Positions 6,441 to 13,846 of a DNA stretch of 16,252 nucleotides are shown here, piece by piece. The position numbers and the translations under genes were made by a program. The notes under the pieces are model-generated. The model searched no databases, was not told the DNA's origin, and worked only from the letters and a program-made list of their open reading frames with translations. This DNA is from JAKAWW01 sp049965095 (GTDB lineage: Archaea > Micrarchaeota > Micrarchaeia > Micrarchaeales > Micrarchaeaceae), in contig JBMFWR010000015.1 of the NCBI GenBank assembly GCA_049965095.1, positions 1 through 16,252 of the forward strand, written 5' to 3'. The first letter of the stretch is position 1; every line of letters begins with the position of its first letter.

Positions 6441-7597
6441 TGCAGGAACAACAACAAAGGCAAAAGGTGCTGGCGCTCGCAGGCAATTACGCCGTCGCAT
6501 ATGCTGTTAAGCAAGCGAAGCCGACAGTGCTTGCCGTATACCCTATCACTCCGCAGACAACTATGCTCGAGCAGCTTGCAGATTACGTGAATAGCGGTGA
6601 ATTAAAAGCGGAGATGATAAAAGTCGAGAGTGAGCATTCTGCAATGTCCTCTATATTTGGCGCTGCTTTGGCGGGCTCGCGCGTTTTTACTGCAACAGCT
6701 TCCCAGGGCTTGCTTTACATGGGAGAGATGATCTACTGGGTGGGCGGCGCAAAAGTGCCACTTGTAGCTGCAGTCGCAACGCGCTCCATAGGCGCCCCTT
6801 GGAGCATATGGGATGACCACCAGGATATAATGTCCAAGCGCGATTCGATATGGATACAAATGATGGCAGAAAACGTGCAAGAGGCCTATGACCTCACGAT
6901 ATTGGCATTCCGCATTTCAGAGCACAAGTCTATAGAGATGCCCGTCATGGTGGGCTTTGACGGCTTTATACTAACTCACACAATAGAAAAGCTTGAAGTG
7001 CTTGATGACGAATCTGTGCAAGCGTTCCTTCCGCCAAGAAGCTTCAACATGATAGATTTTTCCAAGCCTGTTGGGATAGGGACGGTTGCAGGTCCGTCTA
7101 CGTACATGAACTACAGGCATGCGCAGATGAAGGCAATGGAAGGATCCAAAGCGCATATAATTGAGATAATGCAAGAATACAGCAAGCTCACAGGAAGGCA
7201 TTACGACATGGTTGAAAATTACAAATGCGATGATGCAGATTATGTTATAGTCGCAATGGGAGCATGGAGTGGAGACGCAAAAGATGCTGTAGATGTACTT
7301 AGGTCTAAAGGCATAAAGGCAGGCATGCTCAAGATAACAGTATTCAGGCCTTTCCCATCAGAGCAGGTTAAGAGCATCTTGTCAGGCAAAAACATCGTTG
7401 TGTTTGATCGCTCCTATTCCTACGGCCTTGGAGGAATGCTTGCGACGGAAGTGAAAAGCGTGCTTTTTAGCACGAACACAAAGGTAGCGAGCGTTATTGC
7501 AGGGCTTGGTGGCAAGGATGTGACTCCAGAGGATTTTGAGGATGCCGTTTCTAGGATTTCAAGCGGCAATTTTGAGAGCGAGAGGTGGCTTGTATGA
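6440..7597 (+). CDS. porA: 2-oxoacid:ferredoxin oxidoreductase, alpha subunit
   Basis: The alpha subunit forms, with beta, the thiamine-diphosphate active site and binds the oxoacid and CoA. The 385-residue length is normal for archaeal PorA. YPITPQT (34-40) is the family signature of the pyrimidine-binding domain. KVESEHSAMSSIFGAALAG (61-79) carries the conserved acidic/His segment, and ATASQGLLYMGEM (85-97) is also typical. The C-terminal domain has VVFDRSYSYGLGG, the expected glycine turn. It overlaps porD by one base and porB by four (ATGA), so all are translated together. Sequence alone does not separate pyruvate from 2-oxoisovalerate specificity, although the gamma-delta-alpha-beta order fits POR/VOR better than the two-subunit 2-oxoglutarate enzymes. 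Confidence 0.93.
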   Translation: MQEQQQRQKVLALAGNYAVAYAVKQAKPTVLAVYPITPQTTMLEQLADYVNSGELKAEMIKVESEHSAMSSIFGAALAGSRVFTATASQGLLYMGEMIYWVGGAKVPLVAAVATRSIGAPWSIWDDHQDIMSKRDSIWIQMMAENVQEAYDLTILAFRISEHKSIEMPVMVGFDGFILTHTIEKLEVLDDESVQAFLPPRSFNMIDFSKPVGIGTVAGPSTYMNYRHAQMKAMEGSKAHIIEIMQEYSKLTGRHYDMVENYKCDDADYVIVAMGAWSGDAKDAVDVLRSKGIKAGMLKITVFRPFPSEQVKSILSGKNIVVFDRSYSYGLGGMLATEVKSVLFSTNTKVASVIAGLGGKDVTPEDFEDAVSRISSGNFESERWLV

Positions 7598-8469
7598 GCG
7601 ATGAATTTATGCTAAGGGGAAATGCTGCATGCCCAGGATGCCCAATACCAAAGGAGCTGCAGTTTGTGCTTGAAGAGACAGGCAAGGAAACAGCGCTTGT
7701 AGTTCCTGCAAGCTGCTCGACGATAGTGATGGGAGATGACGTTCATGGCATGCCTTCTGCTGTGCCCGTGGTGCACTGCGCTTTTGCTGCGGCCGCATCT
7801 GTGGCTTCTGGCATAAAGGCAGCGCTAAAGGCCCAGGGAAGCGATGCAAAAGTGGTTGTCTGGGCCGGTGATGGCTCAACAAGCGATATAGGCTTTGCTA
7901 CGCTAAGCGGAGCAGCGGAGAGGAACGAAGACATCATATACATATGCTACGACAACGAGGCATACATGAACACAGGGATACAGCGTTCCAGCCTGACCCC
8001 ACATGGTGCATGGAGCACGACAACACCTGAAGGCAAAAAGGAATACAAAAAGATGCTTCCATTCATAATGATGGACCACAAGGTGCCTTACGTAGCAACG
8101 CTCTCTGTTGCATATCCGTTTGACTTCCAGCAAAAGGTTAAGAAAGCAGCATCAATCAAAGGCTTCAGGTATCTGCACTTGATATCGCCTTGCCCGCCTG
8201 GCTGGCGCTTTGACCCGAGCCTTACGATGGAAATGGCAAAGCTTGCCGTTGAAACCGGGATATGGCCTCTCATGGAATATGAGAATGGTGTGCTTAAGCT
8301 CAGCGGCCCAAGCATTGTTGTGGCAAACAAAGAAAAAAGGAAGCCGATAGAGCAGTACATAAAGCCTCAAGGGCGATTCAAGAATATCAGCGACATTGAG
8401 CTGAAAGAGCTTGAGAAGAGCATCGACGAGCTTTGGCAGGAGATAAGCGCAAGGACTGCAAAAAGGTAA
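7594..8469 (+). CDS. porB: 2-oxoacid:ferredoxin oxidoreductase, beta subunit (TPP-binding)
   Basis: This 291-residue subunit binds thiamine diphosphate and the proximal [4Fe-4S] cluster. C13-x2-C16 (NAACPGCPI), C41 and C200 (SPCPPGW) are the four cluster ligands expected in PorB. The TPP motif starts at A-G-D-G-S (91-95) and ends at CYDNEAYMNTGIQRS (118-132), the GDG...N pattern. The start is the ATG in the ATGA overlap with porA, with GAGAGGTGG (7580-7588) as ribosome site. A GTG at 7585 in the same frame is rejected because it lies in that site. Length and motifs are complete, so the whole heterotetramer is encoded here. The following thrC starts 11 bases after its stop. Confidence 0.94.
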   Translation: MSDEFMLRGNAACPGCPIPKELQFVLEETGKETALVVPASCSTIVMGDDVHGMPSAVPVVHCAFAAAASVASGIKAALKAQGSDAKVVVWAGDGSTSDIGFATLSGAAERNEDIIYICYDNEAYMNTGIQRSSLTPHGAWSTTTPEGKKEYKKMLPFIMMDHKVPYVATLSVAYPFDFQQKVKKAASIKGFRYLHLISPCPPGWRFDPSLTMEMAKLAVETGIWPLMEYENGVLKLSGPSIVVANKEKRKPIEQYIKPQGRFKNISDIELKELEKSIDELWQEISARTAKR

Positions 8470-8480
8470 AACTGATCGCT

Positions 8481-9548
8481 ATGGATTACAAGCTCAAGTG
8501 CCTTGCTTGTGGCGCCGAATATGATCAGTCGTACTCGTCGCAATTATGCAGCAAATGCGGAGGTATATTAGAGGTTATATATAAAGGTGCAAAAGCCATA
8601 GGGAAAATAAAAGGTGCTCAATCCTTCTGGGATTTTGAGCCTGTATTGCCAAAAGGCTCATACAAGCATTTTGAGGTAGGGATGACAAAGCTCATAAAAG
8701 CCAAAAACACACAGAACCTTTTCTTCAAGCTTGAAGTTGAAAATCCAACAAGGTCTTTCAAGGATCGGGGCTCTGTGGTAGAAGTTGCAAAGGCCAAGGA
8801 ATACGGTTACAAAGAGATAGTGTGCGCGTCTACAGGCAATATGGCCTACTCTACAGCATACTATGCAAAGCTTTACGGCATCAATGCAACAGTATTCATC
8901 AGCAGGGGTGCAAACAAGGACAAGCTTATAGATATAAAAAGCACCAAGGATGCTGATCTGCACATGATCAATGGCGATTTCACCAAGGCGCAGCGCGATG
9001 CAGAAGAATATGCAAAGCGCAATGGCTCTTTTCTTGGAGGCGATTACTGCTACCGCAAGGAAGGGCAAGGCACGATGGCTTATGAACTCTTCATTCAAAG
9101 ACCTTCGCTGAAAAACATAATAGTGCCAGTTGGAAATGCAACGCTGTTTAGCGCGCTCTACAAAGCGTATTCCATGCTCAAGGAAGCACATATTGCAGAA
9201 AAGATTCCAAGGCTTATAGGTGTAGAAGCATCAGGATGTTCGCCAATATTCTCGGCGATTAAGCGCAGTTCAAGCATAAAATATACGAAGCCGCGCACTT
9301 TTGCAGATGCAATTGCCGTCGGCCTGCCTACTTACGGTGAGCAAGCTATAGAAGCTGCAAGAGAAACTGGCGGAACATTCGTTACTGTCAGCGATAGCGA
9401 GATGGCAAGGCAGCAGGAGCTTTTTTACAAGGAATATGGGATTATTATAGAGCTGGCTGCTGCTGCGGGAATTGCGGCATATGGCAAGCTCCAGAGCTCA
9501 GTTAAAAAGGAAGAGACAGCAATAATAATATCTGGAGGAAACGTATAG
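8481..9548 (+). CDS. thrC: Threonine synthase (PLP-dependent) with N-terminal zinc ribbon
   Basis: The enzyme converts O-phosphohomoserine to threonine. The 355-residue protein has the usual short N-terminal zinc ribbon (C7-x2-C10, C23-x2-C26) followed by the fold-type II PLP domain. K94 in NPTRSFKDRGS (88-98) is the cofactor lysine. ASTGNMAYSTAYYAKLYG (116-133) is the substrate-binding helix, and EGQGTMAYEL (194-203) and SGGNV at the C-terminus are family hallmarks. The ATG at 8481 is chosen because it starts just before the zinc ribbon; the in-frame ATG at 8433 lies within porB. TGATC just upstream is a weak ribosome site. The gene sits at the end of the por operon, which has no known direct pathway link. 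It ends with TAG, showing that TAG is a normal stop in this genome. Confidence 0.9.
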   Translation: MDYKLKCLACGAEYDQSYSSQLCSKCGGILEVIYKGAKAIGKIKGAQSFWDFEPVLPKGSYKHFEVGMTKLIKAKNTQNLFFKLEVENPTRSFKDRGSVVEVAKAKEYGYKEIVCASTGNMAYSTAYYAKLYGINATVFISRGANKDKLIDIKSTKDADLHMINGDFTKAQRDAEEYAKRNGSFLGGDYCYRKEGQGTMAYELFIQRPSLKNIIVPVGNATLFSALYKAYSMLKEAHIAEKIPRLIGVEASGCSPIFSAIKRSSSIKYTKPRTFADAIAVGLPTYGEQAIEAARETGGTFVTVSDSEMARQQELFYKEYGIIIELAAAAGIAAYGKLQSSVKKEETAIIISGGNV

Positions 9549-9727
9549 CGAGGCTCAAGCAATAATCTATGAAAGCGCAAAGCATGAAAACTACTCCTAT
9601 AAATTGCCATGTACGAAGGAACACATCTTGTTAAAGCACATTGCCGATGTTAATGGCGATGACCACGTGCAAGGTGCCGAATGCAAGCAATGCAACAAAT
9701 ATAAGCTTTGCATGCCAAGCATTATCA
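9549..9727. other. Noncoding stretch with promoter of the DUF763 gene
   Basis: I see no convincing gene in this 179-base stretch. AAATATAAG (9697-9705) is a TATA box whose predicted start (about 9727) coincides with the ATG at 9728, giving a leaderless transcript. A second A/T box, CTATAAATT (9597-9605), has no gene behind it. The 15-mer CACGTGCAAGGTGCC (9664-9678) also occurs at 2365-2379 in the terminator of the sulfur cassette. Confidence 0.45.
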
Positions 9728-10801
9728 ATGAGGACCCTTACAGCGTTGCCACTGCATGGTGGCAGTGCTCCAAAATGGCTTTTTTCGAGAATGGTAAGGC
9801 TTGGAGAGCGCATAAGCGACGTCATAATAGAAGAGTATGGGGCTGATGAGCTGCTTGCCAGGCTTGCCAATACAAATTGGTTCCAGGCTTTTGCATGCGC
9901 CTTGGGCTATGATTGGCACAGCAGTGGCACTACAACTGTTACTATGGGTGCGCTAAAAGTGGCGCTGGCAGAAAGCAAAGAGATAGCAATAAACGGCGGC
10001 AAGGGGAAAGCAGGTACAAATACTCCTAACGACATAGAAAAAAGCGCAGATAGGCTTGGCTTAAGCAGCCCAGAAACCTTAATCAGATACAGCAGGCTTT
10101 CCGCTAAAATCGATTCAGCAATGGTCTATGACAACATTTCAATATACCACCACTCTTTCATCTTTACAAAGAGTGGAAGGTGGGCTGTGGTACAGCAAGG
10201 GATGGAACAGAAAGGCACCATGGCTGTAAGGTTCCAATGGGACAGCGCGCTTGTTGACAAGAGCGACATATCAAATGAGCCACATTCAGGTATTCATGCA
10301 ACTGCAAGAAGATACAGCATTGATCTGTCATCAGAGTCAAACAAATGGTCGAGGGAATCTTTCCCCGCGGTGCTTGAAGAACTCGCTGTGCATTCGTTCG
10401 ATTCCAAAGCAGTGGCGAAAGCATACCCTTCGCGGCATCAGATAATACCAGAAATCGACCTTACGAAGCGCGGCATTGAAGCCCTTTCTAATGCATATGA
10501 ATTGAGCCCAAGGAATTATGAGCAGGTTTTGCTCTCAAAAGGAATTGGAAGAAAGACAGTCAAATCTCTTGCACTCATATCATCATTAATATACGACAAG
10601 GATCTTGCGCTGCGCGACCCGATAATTTATGCATATAATGTTGGTGGGAAGGATGGAATACCATACAGGATAAACAGGCAGCACTATGACGATGTAATAA
10701 AAGAGATGTCTAGAATTGTAGATAGTGCAAATATCGAAAGCTCTGACAAATATGCTGCGCTGAAAAGCCTTGCAAAAGCCGTGTCCAGAACGACAGGTTG
10801 A
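9728..10801 (+). CDS. DUF763 family protein
   Basis: The 357-residue protein matches the DUF763 family, which has no settled function. Recognisable family segments are TALPLHGGSAPKWLFSRMVRL (5-25), WFQAFACALGYDWHSSGTTT (51-70), NGGKGKA (89-95) and DPIIYAYNVGGKDGIPYRI (297-315). Around residues 268-289, LLSKGIGRKTVKSLALISSL reads like a helix-hairpin-helix (G-I-G with a following helix), a non-sequence-specific DNA-binding motif in repair enzymes. That would fit a nucleic-acid role but is my inference. The start at 9728 puts RTLTALPLHGG at the N-terminus as in the family and matches a leaderless promoter; longer readings (from 9641) add residues from noncoding DNA. It is convergent with the MTH1-like NUDIX gene, 20 bases away. 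Confidence 0.82.
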   Translation: MRTLTALPLHGGSAPKWLFSRMVRLGERISDVIIEEYGADELLARLANTNWFQAFACALGYDWHSSGTTTVTMGALKVALAESKEIAINGGKGKAGTNTPNDIEKSADRLGLSSPETLIRYSRLSAKIDSAMVYDNISIYHHSFIFTKSGRWAVVQQGMEQKGTMAVRFQWDSALVDKSDISNEPHSGIHATARRYSIDLSSESNKWSRESFPAVLEELAVHSFDSKAVAKAYPSRHQIIPEIDLTKRGIEALSNAYELSPRNYEQVLLSKGIGRKTVKSLALISSLIYDKDLALRDPIIYAYNVGGKDGIPYRINRQHYDDVIKEMSRIVDSANIESSDKYAALKSLAKAVSRTTG

Positions 10802-10821
10802 GCAGATTAGATATGCGACTG

Positions 10822-11319
10822 CTAAAGTTCTCTCACTTCGGCTTCCTTGACAAAATTGCCCTTTCCGAAGACAAACGTTGCGTTGAGTTTTTTGCCTTCG
10901 AGCACCTTTGGCAGCCAATATTTGTCATCAGCCCACATCCTGCTATAAGGTATATCCTTTATGTCAAACCATTCTGGTTTCATCTCCTCGCTTTCGGTTG
11001 GGCTTCCTGCATAGTCTTTTATCATGTAGACAAAAACCTTCTGATTTAAGTTGGCATCTGCAGGTTCGTCGTCAAAAAAGAAGTTTATGGTGGCAACATG
11101 CTCCATTTTGTTGATTTTTATTCCTATCTCCTCATTTGTTTCCCTTATTGCTGTTTCCTCAATACTCTCGCCCGGCTTTTGCTTCCCACCGTAGCCATTC
11201 CACAGACCTGCGCCGAATCCTCTTTTTTTCATTGCCAAGAGGATCTTGCCATCTTGCTGTATAAAGCACAATGATACTTTTCTCAGTTTTTCTGCATCTC
11301 TGTTAAAATCCTTTTCCAT
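10822..11319 (-). CDS. MTH1-like NUDIX hydrolase (8-oxo-dGTPase type)
   Basis: The 165-residue protein carries a full NUDIX box: GGKQKPGE then SIEETAIRETNEEIGI fits G-x5-E-x7-R-E-x2-E-E-x-G-(I/L). The flanking GFGAGLWNGYGGK is very close to the corresponding segment of human MTH1, including the Asn-Gly that contacts the oxidised purine. The likely reaction is hydrolysis of oxidised purine nucleoside triphosphates to monophosphates, cleaning the nucleotide pool. The start at 11319 is chosen because the family's first strand (KVSLCFIQQ) lies 14 residues in, and the further 45 residues possible upstream are hydrophobic sequence from the neighbouring promoter and gene. A TATA box on this strand (around 11337-11350) would start transcription almost exactly at the ATG. 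Exact substrate is not provable from sequence. Confidence 0.85.
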   Translation of the reverse strand: MEKDFNRDAEKLRKVSLCFIQQDGKILLAMKKRGFGAGLWNGYGGKQKPGESIEETAIRETNEEIGIKINKMEHVATINFFFDDEPADANLNQKVFVYMIKDYAGSPTESEEMKPEWFDIKDIPYSRMWADDKYWLPKVLEGKKLNATFVFGKGNFVKEAEVREL

Positions 11320-11362
11320 ACAATTATATAGCAGGAAAAGTATAAAAGATAGATTGGTTTTG
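11320..11362. promoter_or_regulatory. Shared divergent promoter region (NUDIX and J-domain genes)
   Basis: Only 43 bases separate the two start codons. Reading rightward, ATTATATA (11323-11330) would start transcription near 11352, ten bases before the J-protein ATG. Reading leftward, CTTTTATAC (within 11337-11350) would start near 11319, the NUDIX ATG itself. The two boxes lie side by side, so TBP/TFB binding for one gene should interfere with the other. Confidence 0.5.
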
Positions 11363-12112
11363 ATGGCAATAGGCTTCATTGGGAGAAAGCTGGGCGCTAA
11401 GCTTGTTCGTGCAAGGGAAGATAAGTTTGAGAAGCTTGCAAAAGAGCTTGACAAGGAGTACGAAGAAGTGCTTAAGCTATTCCCGGGTAATGCAAAGTAT
11501 TATGAATGTTTCAGGATTCTTGGAATAAGCCCAACAACCAATACCGAGCGCATAAAGGATGCATATAGGCGCATTATGCGCAAATATCATCCAGACATAA
11601 GTTCAAGCCCGTATTCGCAGGTTATAGCAAGGAAGGCAAACGAAGCTTATTCTTTTCTTGTCAAGGAAGGTGGGGTTCTGAACATAAAGGCAAAACAGGA
11701 CAATCTTGTCCTGCTTAAGCAGCTTTCAGAAGAATATTCTGAAATGAGGGATAGAGACTTTGAAGAGCTAAAAGGCAGGCTATCTGGCCCAGTTGAAAGG
11801 TGGTTTTACATCCAGGAGGTTAACTCTTTTTTGGATTACGGCAAGCGCGTTGACCTGGTCTTTGCTATGCATTTTAAGAGTTTTACAAAATTTTGCAAAA
11901 AGGCAAGCAGTGCATACAAGCTTTCGATTAAAGCAAGCAGGCAATCAGGTAGCGGCGCAGGTGAGTTGAAGCAATATATTGATAGTATCATGAGTATTAT
12001 CGAGTTTTGCAAGCTGGCAAACGCAGAGATTGGAAAAATGAAAAACATAATTCTAGCAGAGGCGAAAAAGGAGAGCGATGAGATCAGGGCAAAACTTCTC
12101 GGCAATGTATAA
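11363..12112 (+). CDS. J-domain (DnaJ-like) protein
   Basis: The 249-residue protein has a J domain at about residues 47-101. YYECFRILGISPTTNTERIK leads to AYRRIMRKYHPDIS, with H76-P77-D78 as the loop that stimulates Hsp70 ATPase, then ARKANEAYSFLVKEG. The N-terminal 45 residues are basic and helical (MAIGFIGRKLGAKLVRARED), perhaps amphipathic. The C-terminal 150 residues are helical and coiled-coil-like. No Gly/Phe-rich region, zinc-finger or client-binding domain of canonical DnaJ is present. It is therefore a specialised co-chaperone (class C-like) rather than DnaJ itself. No dnaK or grpE is visible nearby. The ATG at 11363 is chosen over the longer reading from 11246, which would run through the NUDIX gene's start on the other strand. 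Confidence 0.8.
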   Translation: MAIGFIGRKLGAKLVRAREDKFEKLAKELDKEYEEVLKLFPGNAKYYECFRILGISPTTNTERIKDAYRRIMRKYHPDISSSPYSQVIARKANEAYSFLVKEGGVLNIKAKQDNLVLLKQLSEEYSEMRDRDFEELKGRLSGPVERWFYIQEVNSFLDYGKRVDLVFAMHFKSFTKFCKKASSAYKLSIKASRQSGSGAGELKQYIDSIMSIIEFCKLANAEIGKMKNIILAEAKKESDEIRAKLLGNV

Positions 12113-12138
12113 GCACTTCAAGTTTAAAAAACATTCAA

Positions 12139-12178
12139 TTTATATTTTGCTTGGCATAAATAAATAGCGGATGGTTTC
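12139..12178 (+). promoter_or_regulatory. Promoter and four-codon upstream ORF of the amidohydrolase gene
   Basis: TTTATATTT (12139-12147) places a transcription start near 12169. ATG-GTT-TCG-TGA (12171-12182) follows at once and its stop overlaps the GTG start of the amidohydrolase as GTGA. Termination on the tiny ORF could feed ribosomes to the GTG. Confidence 0.4.
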
Positions 12179-13378
12179 GTGACAATACTCATAAGGAACG
12201 CACTACTTGTAACGCAGAATTCGCAAAGGTCTATATTCAAGTCTAACCTTTTCATAAAAGGCAATAGGATAGCATATATTGGCAGCAAAAGCCCCTCTGC
12301 AGATGTTGTAATGGAGAGTGATGGTTATGCAGTCCTCCCTGGCTTTATAAATACACACACCCATGTGGCAATGTCGATGTTTAAAGGCCTTCTTGATGAC
12401 ATTGACCTTGAATTATTCCTGGAGAAGACATTCAAGCTTGATTCTAATAGGAAAGAAAATGAGATATTCGATTCTGCCCTTCTTGGCATAAAGGAAATGA
12501 TAGATTCAGGCATTACGTCGTTTCTTGATCTGTACTATTCAGAAGATACAATAGCGAGGGCCGCGCAGCAAGCAGGAATAAGGTCATTCCTCTCATGGGT
12601 TGTGCTTGACAAAAAGTATACTACACAGCATGGTAACCCAATTGACAATGCGAAGAGATTCATAAAATCGTTTAGAGGCAATAACCTTGTAACACCTTCA
12701 GTTGGCATACAAGGGGTCTATGTAGCAAGCGACGCCACAATAGCCAAAGCGGAGAGCCTCGCAAAAGAGTATAATACGATATTGCACATGCACCTGGCGG
12801 AAACCCGCAAAGAAATCACAGATTACAGCAAGAAAACAGGGGACACTCCGGTTGCGCACCTCTACAAGCACAAAATGCTGAATCAAAGGGTAGTTGCTGC
12901 GCATTGCGTGTGGCTCTCAGAGGATGAAATTAAAATGCTTGCCAAGTCTGGTATAAGCGTTTCATGGAACCACATAAGCAATGCCAAGCTGGCTAGCGGG
13001 AGTGCCCCAATAAGCGAAATGCTTGAATCCGGCGTTAACATATCCATAGGGACGGACAGCAACGGCAGCAACAACTCCCTGAATATGTTCGAGGCAATGA
13101 AATTTTCTGCATTGTCATTGAAAGACAAAACCGGGGATGCAGCCAAAATAAGTGCGCAGCGTGTATTTGACATGGCCACAATCAACGGCGCAAAGGCGCT
13201 TCACAGGAAGGATCTCGGTTCGATAGAATTGGGCAAGAAAGCAGATCTTGTGCTTTTGGATACAGAAAAACCAAACATGACGCCGTCAAGCGAATTAAAC
13301 ATAGTAAACAACATAGTCTATTCTGCGAACCCCTCAAATGTTTCTCATGTTATAATAAACGGCAATATTGTAAAATAA
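12179..13378 (+). CDS. Amidohydrolase, MTA/S-adenosylhomocysteine deaminase-like
   Basis: The 399-residue metal-dependent hydrolase belongs to the cytosine-deaminase-like branch of the amidohydrolase superfamily, close to 5-methylthioadenosine / S-adenosylhomocysteine / 5-deoxyadenosine deaminases. Metal and catalytic residues are all present. H60 and H62 lie in NTHTHVAMSMFKG, H205 and E208 in LHMHLAETR, H242 in AAHCVWLS, and D293 in IGTDSNGSNNSLNMFEAM, the last segment being typical of MTA/SAH deaminases. The likely reaction is deamination of an adenosine-type nucleoside released from SAM metabolism to its inosine form. The start is GTG at 12179, which gives VTILIRNALLV, the normal family N-terminus; no upstream ATG is in frame. 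A NifX-like gene follows 14 bases later, in the same transcript. Other aminohydrolase substrates are possible. Confidence 0.84.
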   Translation: MTILIRNALLVTQNSQRSIFKSNLFIKGNRIAYIGSKSPSADVVMESDGYAVLPGFINTHTHVAMSMFKGLLDDIDLELFLEKTFKLDSNRKENEIFDSALLGIKEMIDSGITSFLDLYYSEDTIARAAQQAGIRSFLSWVVLDKKYTTQHGNPIDNAKRFIKSFRGNNLVTPSVGIQGVYVASDATIAKAESLAKEYNTILHMHLAETRKEITDYSKKTGDTPVAHLYKHKMLNQRVVAAHCVWLSEDEIKMLAKSGISVSWNHISNAKLASGSAPISEMLESGVNISIGTDSNGSNNSLNMFEAMKFSALSLKDKTGDAAKISAQRVFDMATINGAKALHRKDLGSIELGKKADLVLLDTEKPNMTPSSELNIVNNIVYSANPSNVSHVIINGNIVK

Positions 13379-13380
13379 GC

Positions 13381-13387
13381 GGAGGTG
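13381..13387 (+). promoter_or_regulatory. Strong ribosome site of the NifX-like gene
   Basis: GGAGGTG at 13381-13387, five bases before the ATG at 13393, is the best match to the 16S tail in the window. It indicates translation from a polycistronic message with the amidohydrolase gene. Confidence 0.7.
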
Positions 13388-13392
13388 TAAAA

Positions 13393-13785
13393 ATGAAAAT
13401 ATTGATACCACTGTTGCCCCAAAAAGACGGTTTTATGATATCAAACCATTTTGGCAGGGCCCCAAAGTTCGGAATATTCGATTCTGATGCGCCAGAAGAT
13501 GAAAAAGAAATTATAGAAAACAAAAGCCAGGCAGGTGCTGAAAGCGAAAGGAGCAAGATTATTTTTGAGCTGCTTTCGGGCTTGAAGTTCGATGCTGTCA
13601 TTATAAAAGATATCGGGCCTGGTGCATTCTACTGGCTCAAGGAGCACGGCATAAAAGTATACAAGTCAAGTGATAAGACGTTACGTGAAGCGATAGAAAA
13701 ACTAAAAGAGAACAAACTTGAAGAGCTTAATGAGCCCACAGAGCATGACAGACATGCTGGAATGGGCATGCACGCTCACCAGTGA
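13393..13785 (+). CDS. NifX/NifB-C-terminal-like (dinitrogenase Fe-Mo cofactor family) protein with His-rich tail
   Basis: The 130-residue protein has the RNase-H-like fold of the NifX/NafY/NifB-C family, whose members bind Fe-S or Fe-Mo cofactor precursors. The opening ILIPLLPQKDGF-MISNHFGRAPKFGIFD (residues 3-30) matches the family's first strands and its conserved S-x-H-F-G-x-A motif. DAVIIKDIGPGAFYWLKEHGIKVYK (about 67-91) matches the second conserved region. The last 15 residues are rich in His and Met (four His in HDRHAGMGMHAH), suggesting metal binding. No nitrogenase genes are visible, and many archaea without nitrogen fixation carry such stand-alone proteins with unknown role. It follows the amidohydrolase in one transcript, and a hairpin closes the unit. 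Confidence 0.82.
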   Translation: MKILIPLLPQKDGFMISNHFGRAPKFGIFDSDAPEDEKEIIENKSQAGAESERSKIIFELLSGLKFDAVIIKDIGPGAFYWLKEHGIKVYKSSDKTLREAIEKLKENKLEELNEPTEHDRHAGMGMHAHQ

Positions 13786-13818
13786 TAATACCAATTAAAG
13801 CAGAATAAAGCATGAAAA

Positions 13819-13838
13819 GGCATAGCAAGTGCTATGCC
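13819..13838. terminator. Perfect hairpin between convergent genes
   Basis: GGCATAGC (13819-13826) pairs with GCTATGCC (13831-13838) around the loop AAGT. It sits between the stops of the NifX-like gene and the oppositely directed membrane-protein gene. On the minus strand the stem is followed by TTTT, so it suits that direction best, but it may serve both. Confidence 0.55.
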
Positions 13839-13846
13839 GAACTTTC

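Noticed and set aside
8658..9191. 177-residue ORF on the minus strand within thrC
   Set aside because: It is Cys/Ile/Val-rich with no domain, and lies wholly antisense to a well-supported threonine synthase.
9604..9846. 80-residue Cys-containing ORF (C-x2-C-x4-C) before and overlapping the DUF763 gene
   Set aside because: Its start lies inside an A/T box, it has no ribosome site, and its second half runs through the DUF763 N-terminus in another frame; the cysteines lie in a stretch without codon-like bias.
11320..11454. 45-residue hydrophobic N-terminal extension of the NUDIX protein, resembling a membrane anchor
   Set aside because: The extension is the reverse strand of the J-protein start and of the promoters; the predicted transcription start is at 11319, so it would not be transcribed.
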